Source: Candidatus Rifleibacteriota bacterium (GTDB lineage: Bacteria; Riflebacteria; Ozemobacteria; Ozemobacterales; Ozemobacteraceae). From it: a stretch of DNA of 10,875 bases. The stretch is taken from NCBI GenBank assembly GCA_022704885.1, contig JAKJFO010000139.1, positions 1 to 10,875 of the forward strand, read 5' to 3'. Positions 5,775 to 10,875 of the stretch are shown here, in pieces. A program made the position numbers and the translations under genes. Every line of letters starts with the position of its first letter. The first letter of the stretch is position 1. The notes under the pieces are model-generated. The model was given only the letters and a program-made list of their open reading frames with translations, had not been told where the DNA came from and ran no database searches.

Positions 5775-8700
5775 CTAGCGCATTACCGCGAATTTGCCAC
5801 GTTTTTTGAATGTCTGACCACCCTTGCTGATACTCAGCTTGTAGAAGTAGACACCGTTAGCAACAGTCTTGCCGCTGTCGTTGCGCAGATCCCATCTGAT
5901 ACGGCCATCGTTCAGGCTGACGAAATCATCGGTTTCGAAGCTCGCCACCTTGTGACCCGCCGTATCGTAGATGCGCAGGCTGACTACATCGGCAGTCTGA
6001 TTGAAGTTGTAATTGAAATACAAGGCGTTGCCAGTGGCCGGGTTCGGGTAGGGCATGAATTCATCGACCGCAAACGCACCAGGAGCAGTCACCCAGAACG
6101 ACTGGCGCAGGCTGTTGCCAGCATTGTCATCGACCGTGAGGCTGACTTCATGCTTACCCTTCGGCAGAGCCTGTTTGAGCTTATAAGCAAAGCTGCCATC
6201 GGCATTCAGTGCCACACCGGGGATCTCGATACCGTCAACCTGAAGTTTGAAGGTATCGCGTTTCAGACCGGAGCCTGATTCCGCTATGACACCCTTGATT
6301 TCGGGGAAGGAGTTTTCGAGTCTTTCGTTGTCGGCGGGGCTCTGTTCGCGCAGCGCCGGCGAGGTCATATCGGCCATGAGGGCGAGGCGACCAAGGCCGC
6401 TGAGCTGAGCCGAAACTTCGCCATTTTTGACTTCACCACCCTGGAAAACCCATTTTCCGCTGGAATTCAGGCGATAGAGATGAACCTTTTCAGGTGGAAC
6501 CGCGATCTTTTCTTTGCCGAGGCTGGCGGTATAGAGCAGGCGCTTTTTCAGACGCAGGCTGGCAGGACCGATTTCTTCGAGTGCCATGACCGGAACCAGC
6601 TCAGAACCATTCTGCGCAACCGTTGTCGGCATTACCGAAGCAACACTTGCGCGCATGCTTCCAGACTCGAACGGAGATTCGAGACTTTCACGATCGAACA
6701 TATAGACCACTGCTTCGCCGAAAGCTGAGCCTTCAGCGCCTTTCAGACTGGCTCGACCAGATATTGATGTGACATCGAGGCGTTCAGTTTCAGAGAGATC
6801 GGCGACCGTGAATTCGACGGTATCGTTACCAACCATACCGTAGAGATCGGTGCCGGCCAGGCTGATGTAAGCCTTGCCCGGGCTGGCCAGATCGATCTTG
6901 TAAGACCCGGCGTAAAAGCGTTCCTTGAGGAAGTTCATGGTCACCGGTGTTCGCGTCGAATTCTGCTTAACCGAGACAGTGGGCGGCCCCTGCAGCGCTT
7001 CTGAAGATCGGGTGACGATCATGATTTCGTATTCGTTGGCCGGGTTCGAGAATATGCGGGTGATGAACGACGGACCGGTATTGATTACCACGCTGTTGGT
7101 GCCGTCAACCGACATAATGTTGCCGGCCAGATCGGCAGCGCCTTCGATCGAGATGATCGCGGTGCCGTCATACAATGCACTGCTGTTGATCGGGATTACT
7201 GTTGTGCCGGTCCAGGTGTCTTCTTTGTAAGTAACTTTTTCGATCGCCATCATCTGACCACCGGCTGTTGTGATCTTCACCAGCGGAGAGACTGTAGTAT
7301 CGACAAGTTCGCTGAATCTGATGGTAAAGGTAACCATGCCGGTGCTGATCTTGTTGCCCTGACTGGGAGCCGGCTGAACTTCGACCACCAGAGGTCTGAC
7401 CGTATCTACAACGAAGGTGCGGGTTTCTGAGAACGCGCTGATGTTGTAGCCGTCTGCGCAGGTTTCGATCGAAGCGACGCGCCAGTAATAGGTTCCATCT
7501 TTGGGAACCGAGAAAGCGCCTTCGGTCATTACCAGCACCTGACCGATCAGGCCTGTATAGGCGGCATCCTGGGTCTGTTTGTTGAGCACGTTATTGAACG
7601 AGGCATCATCGGCAACCTGCAACAGGTAATGGTCAGCATCGGTCTGGGCAGCCCATTTGAACAGTTGACCGCGACTTTTGGTGATCAGGGCGGGCAACGG
7701 AACTATCAACGAAGGCGGCGGCGGCGGCGTGCGATCGACCACATAGGAAACCGGAGTTTCGGTCGAAGTGTTACCACCAAGGTCAGTGGCTCTGATGTTA
7801 ACCGTGTAAGTCGCATCGGCTTTGCTGCTGATATCGATTTTAGCACTGAAGCTCGCACTCTTCGAAGGCAGACCGTCAGCGGTCAGGGTTGACCAGGCAC
7901 CAGCATTTTCGGAATACTCGATACTGACGACCCGAACTTCATCGGAAGTGCCCTGATCGAGAACTGTGCCTTCGATCGTCACCACGTTTTTGCAGAACTT
8001 GTTATTACCGGCAGAAGGCTTGGTGATGCTGGTCACTTCTGGCGGCAGAAAGTCGAATTTGTAGGTATAGCTGGCAACCATGCTGTTGGGAATCTGCTGA
8101 CCATCATTTACCTGGTCTTTAAGATCTGCACTCACCAGCACGTCGGCCACACCGGCAGCACCGTCAGCCGGAGGATTCGGGCGGGGCAGCGTCATTACAT
8201 TGCCGCTGACCGAAGGTGCGCCGGAAACTTCTGTATTCATGGACCAGGCGAAAGAGCTTATCGTCGCGTTGAAGCCAGAACCATTACTGTTATACCAGTT
8301 GGGGTCACTGGGAACCTGCAGACCGACGAATGAGAAACCATTCGGCTGAACCGGCATGTTCGGGCCATACTGAATTGCATCTTTCGGTGCGTCAGATACG
8401 GTAATGCTGATATTGCTCTGGTTGAGGCCGAACCAGACGGCGGTGGTGCCATTGACCACTTTTGTCGGAACCGTGCTGGTTATAACCGGAGGAATGCTGT
8501 CGTAATTGAAGAATGATCTGACTGCATTGCCGACGTTGCCAAGAGTGTCTCTGGGCACGACGGTGATATCATACCGGCCATCGTGCGCCTGATTGGTGGC
8601 AAGCTGACCGGTAGCACCGTAGAGGTCCCAGACTACCGCTGAATCAGAGGCGTTGGCAAGCTGATTACCCACTACATTGCCATTATAGCGAACTTCAATG

Positions 8701-10875
8701 GTCGAACGCGTGTAATCTGCACGCGGATGATTGATGGTCGCCCAGACCTGATCCTGCGAAAGAGCGACATGCGAGATGTTGGCAATGCGCTGGTCGGCGG
8801 GATAAAAGGTTACGCTGTTGGGCGCTTCCTTGTCGATAGTGAACGAGCGAGAAGCAGTATCGCCCACGTTACCACCCTGATCGACCGGGGTGACACTTAC
8901 TGTATAAGTGCCATTGATGGTCAGCTCGGGGAAATCGAAGTATATCGTATCACTGCCATTATTCGAGTAATTACCGCGAATGTTGGTGCCGGTTTCATCA
9001 TGCACAAGAGTGAACCGGTTATAGGTTTCACCGAAGTTGACACCAGAATCGCCGCTGTCACTGAACCGGGCAGTCAGGCGGGTCACCGCGCTGGCGATAA
9101 CTACCGGCTGCGGCTGCATCTCGTTGATGTCTTCAGCCAGATTGCCAAGGGCGATGCGGCTTACGATCGGGGTCTGATTGTCATAAATGAGTATGCGATA
9201 AGCTTTGGTCGTGTAATCTTCGATATTCGGCGAAGGCTTGGCCTGGTCAGCTGCCACGACCCAGAGTTTATAGCGACCGGCAGCAAGACCGGTTCCGCCG
9301 GCTGTGGTAACATCCCAGTTCTTTTCCCAGGGTGAGGGAGAAGCTGCCATTATCGGCACAGACTCAGAACTGACCGCGCCACCGCTGAAATTCTGCCAGA
9401 CAAGGGTCACATAACCGACGCCAGAACCGCCGGAATCCACCACTTCACCTTTGAGCAGAACTTTGGTCGAAGATGCAGAAGCATAGATGGTATCCATCGA
9501 CTCGAACGAAGCCACCGCATTGCTTGAGTCGATGCTGAAAGCACTGCCCAACGGGTAGTCGGCCATGGTATTGCCTGACGCATCCTGTGCGCCTGAAACA
9601 TTTATCGAAGCCGAACCATCATAAGCGGCACCACCGTTTTTAGGAACGGTCATATCGACGATATAAGTGCGCGAAGCTACCCAGGTGCCACCTGCAACGG
9701 TCAGCGTCGAACCACCACCAGCCTGAACTGTTATGACCGGGTTGACCGTGCGATTCATGTCTTTGCCGAAAGATACCTGCAGCCTGTAGCTGCCGGCACC
9801 GAGATAGTAACCGGGGTCGAGGGGCAGAGGCATCGAAGCGATTGCACCGGGGCGCGCAATGAACATACCGGTCACTTCTGCAGCAGTATTGTCTTTGAAG
9901 ACATTTACGGCATCAGACATGGTCGACTTGTTGCCGGCCGCATCGGTGACTTCGAAGGTAATACGGTTATTGCCATCGCTCAACGGCACGCTCATACTTA
10001 CCGGGCTGGTGGTAGCATTCTGCGGCGCACCTGCAGCCGCACCGTTAACAAAAGCCTGCACCTTGACCGGCTTTGAAGTTTCGGTATCTATGCCGGGAAT
10101 CGTCACTTCAACGGTAACTGAATCCTGGTTGGTTGTGGTCGGGCCATTGTAGACAAGTGTCGGCGCGGCAGGAACCGTGCGGTCGATAATTACCTGAAAC
10201 GCACTCGAACGTGAAATTTCCTGATTGAGAGAGTCGCGGCTGACAGCCACATAGCTGTGGGTTCCTTCAGCCGGGCTGATGCCTACTGTCCAGTTGCCAC
10301 CAGCGATATTGGTAGTTGCGGCACTGGTAGCACCATCGAGAATCTCTATGCTTCTTGCTTCTGCCGGAGCAGCACCAGCAAGCGTGATACTCGGAGAATT
10401 GGTCGGGCTGGCCGGAGTGCTCGATTCTATCGTAGTGCTGCCGGTAGCACCGGTGCCCACCTTGAAGGTCGTATTGCCAGAACCGGTATTAGCACTTGTC
10501 TCAGGCTCAGAAGTATCTTTGGCGGTTACAGAAACGCTGTAATCACCGTTGGAAAAAGCGCTGGTCAGAGTAAGATTGAAGTAGAACACCTTGCCAAAGG
10601 TATCGCCACCTTCCTGCTGGGCAGCAACTCCGTTAACCGGAGCGACGGTCGGGGTGCGAATATCTTCGTTGGCTTCGATTCTGATGCGAACTACGTTGTT
10701 GGGAGCGGTATTCGAAAAGTTGGGACCATTGGCAATGCTTACAGTTAAAGTCGGAGAAACCAGGTCGACGTTGATGGTATTGTCACCCGGCGCTTCGCGA
10801 GATTTTGAAGTATTAAGCTCAAGAACCACTACCTTGAAAGATTTACCGTCGCCGTGCCCTAATGCAGCTCCAGAA
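5775..10875 (-). CDS. Giant Ig-like repeat surface protein with FlgD/T9SS-like C-terminal domain, 5'-truncated
   Basis: The frame is open to the right window edge, with 1699 residues visible from codon 10874; the GTG at 10829 is not a convincing start, so the signal peptide lies outside. Residues are numbered from that GTG. The protein is a chain of beta-sandwich domains of bacterial Ig-like, HYR or cadherin-like type, marked by repeated closing motifs: VTDAAGNKS (294-302), AQDASGNTM (414-422), PVDQGGNVG (648-656), PRDTLGNVG (759-767), ATDLGGNTS (1014-1022), AADLAGNIM (1231-1239) and VDDNAGNSL (1566-1574). An FN3-like sugar-protein-type unit (about 1043-1141, HYLLQVADDASF and GTYYWRVAS) follows a run of five Pro. 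Residues 1350-1485 are a less typical region. The last 95 residues carry PYPNPATG, SLRIYDTAGHKVASF and ANGVYFYKL and end KRGKFAVMR, as in FlgD Ig-like or type IX secretion type A sorting domains. Only two Cys are present (946, 1124). Probably an adhesin, sheath or structural surface protein; ligand unknown. Confidence 0.87.
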   Translation of the reverse strand, partial: SGAALGHGDGKSFKVVVLELNTSKSREAPGDNTINVDLVSPTLTVSIANGPNFSNTAPNNVVRIRIEANEDIRTPTVAPVNGVAAQQEGGDTFGKVFYFNLTLTSAFSNGDYSVSVTAKDTSEPETSANTGSGNTTFKVGTGATGSTTIESSTPASPTNSPSITLAGAAPAEARSIEILDGATSAATTNIAGGNWTVGISPAEGTHSYVAVSRDSLNQEISRSSAFQVIIDRTVPAAPTLVYNGPTTTNQDSVTVEVTIPGIDTETSKPVKVQAFVNGAAAGAPQNATTSPVSMSVPLSDGNNRITFEVTDAAGNKSTMSDAVNVFKDNTAAEVTGMFIARPGAIASMPLPLDPGYYLGAGSYRLQVSFGKDMNRTVNPVITVQAGGGSTLTVAGGTWVASRTYIVDMTVPKNGGAAYDGSASINVSGAQDASGNTMADYPLGSAFSIDSSNAVASFESMDTIYASASSTKVLLKGEVVDSGGSGVGYVTLVWQNFSGGAVSSESVPIMAASPSPWEKNWDVTTAGGTGLAAGRYKLWVVAADQAKPSPNIEDYTTKAYRILIYDNQTPIVSRIALGNLAEDINEMQPQPVVIASAVTRLTARFSDSGDSGVNFGETYNRFTLVHDETGTNIRGNYSNNGSDTIYFDFPELTINGTYTVSVTPVDQGGNVGDTASRSFTIDKEAPNSVTFYPADQRIANISHVALSQDQVWATINHPRADYTRSTIEVRYNGNVVGNQLANASDSAVVWDLYGATGQLATNQAHDGRYDITVVPRDTLGNVGNAVRSFFNYDSIPPVITSTVPTKVVNGTTAVWFGLNQSNISITVSDAPKDAIQYGPNMPVQPNGFSFVGLQVPSDPNWYNSNGSGFNATISSFAWSMNTEVSGAPSVSGNVMTLPRPNPPADGAAGVADVLVSADLKDQVNDGQQIPNSMVASYTYKFDFLPPEVTSITKPSAGNNKFCKNVVTIEGTVLDQGTSDEVRVVSIEYSENAGAWSTLTADGLPSKSASFSAKIDISSKADATYTVNIRATDLGGNTSTETPVSYVVDRTPPPPPSLIVPLPALITKSRGQLFKWAAQTDADHYLLQVADDASFNNVLNKQTQDAAYTGLIGQVLVMTEGAFSVPKDGTYYWRVASIETCADGYNISAFSETRTFVVDTVRPLVVEVQPAPSQGNKISTGMVTFTIRFSELVDTTVSPLVKITTAGGQMMAIEKVTYKEDTWTGTTVIPINSSALYDGTAIISIEGAADLAGNIMSVDGTNSVVINTGPSFITRIFSNPANEYEIMIVTRSSEALQGPPTVSVKQNSTRTPVTMNFLKERFYAGSYKIDLASPGKAYISLAGTDLYGMVGNDTVEFTVADLSETERLDVTSISGRASLKGAEGSAFGEAVVYMFDRESLESPFESGSMRASVASVMPTTVAQNGSELVPVMALEEIGPASLRLKKRLLYTASLGKEKIAVPPEKVHLYRLNSSGKWVFQGGEVKNGEVSAQLSGLGRLALMADMTSPALREQSPADNERLENSFPEIKGVIAESGSGLKRDTFKLQVDGIEIPGVALNADGSFAYKLKQALPKGKHEVSLTVDDNAGNSLRQSFWVTAPGAFAVDEFMPYPNPATGNALYFNYNFNQTADVVSLRIYDTAGHKVASFETDDFVSLNDGRIRWDLRNDSGKTVANGVYFYKLSISKGGQTFKKRGKFAVMR

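Noticed and set aside
8727..9335. Long plus-strand frame of about 200 codons opposite the giant Ig-like gene, with several similar ones
   Set aside because: They are antisense shadows of a gene with clear domain content, lack recognisable domains and have no ribosome binding sites that I can see.
10827..10829. GTG as the start of the giant Ig-like protein
   Set aside because: The frame stays open to the window edge with plausible protein sequence, and no signal peptide follows the GTG, so the true start lies outside.

Overview
The window looks like chromosomal DNA from an uncultured diderm (Gram-negative-type) bacterium of moderate GC content. Two lipoproteins with lipoboxes, a type II secretion/type IV pilus-type ATPase, and a very large Ig-like protein with a FlgD/type IX-sorting-like tail point to one of the less-studied phyla rich in long Ig-repeat surface proteins. 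Riflebacteria or an FCB-related candidate phylum are possibilities, but nothing here settles the taxonomy. I see no transposase, integrase, CRISPR array, tRNA or rRNA.

Left third (1-3189), five intergenic or genic blocks. The 3' end of a GspE/PilB/PilT-superfamily ATPase gene (+, cut by the left edge) faces a stand-alone PAS-domain gene (-) across a 229-base gap that holds the PAS gene's terminator. Upstream of the PAS gene is a small DUF805 membrane-protein gene (-) with its own terminator, so the two minus-strand genes appear to be separate transcription units. The DUF805 gene is divergent from a gene for an acidic protein of unknown function (+); the space between them holds candidate promoters in both directions. 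After the acidic-protein gene come a folded inverted repeat, a 72-base array of 12 hexamers all starting ACG, and a strong bidirectional terminator that separates it from the convergent minus-strand cluster.

Right two thirds (3190-10875) is one minus-strand cluster read from right to left: a giant repetitive Ig-like secreted protein (at least 1699 residues, N-terminus outside the window), a 212-residue TPR lipoprotein starting 20 bases after it, and a 610-residue lipoprotein built of a carboxypeptidase-regulatory-like domain, two FN3 domains and a parallel beta-helix. A GC-rich stem-loop lies between the last two. All three products are predicted to be exported and carry protein- or glycan-binding folds, so they plausibly form a cell-surface or outer-membrane assembly. 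That is inference from domain content and gene order.

The most unusual observations are the ATPase with degenerate catalytic boxes but an intact P-loop and zinc site, the ACG-hexamer array placed directly before a terminator, and the three-gene surface cluster.
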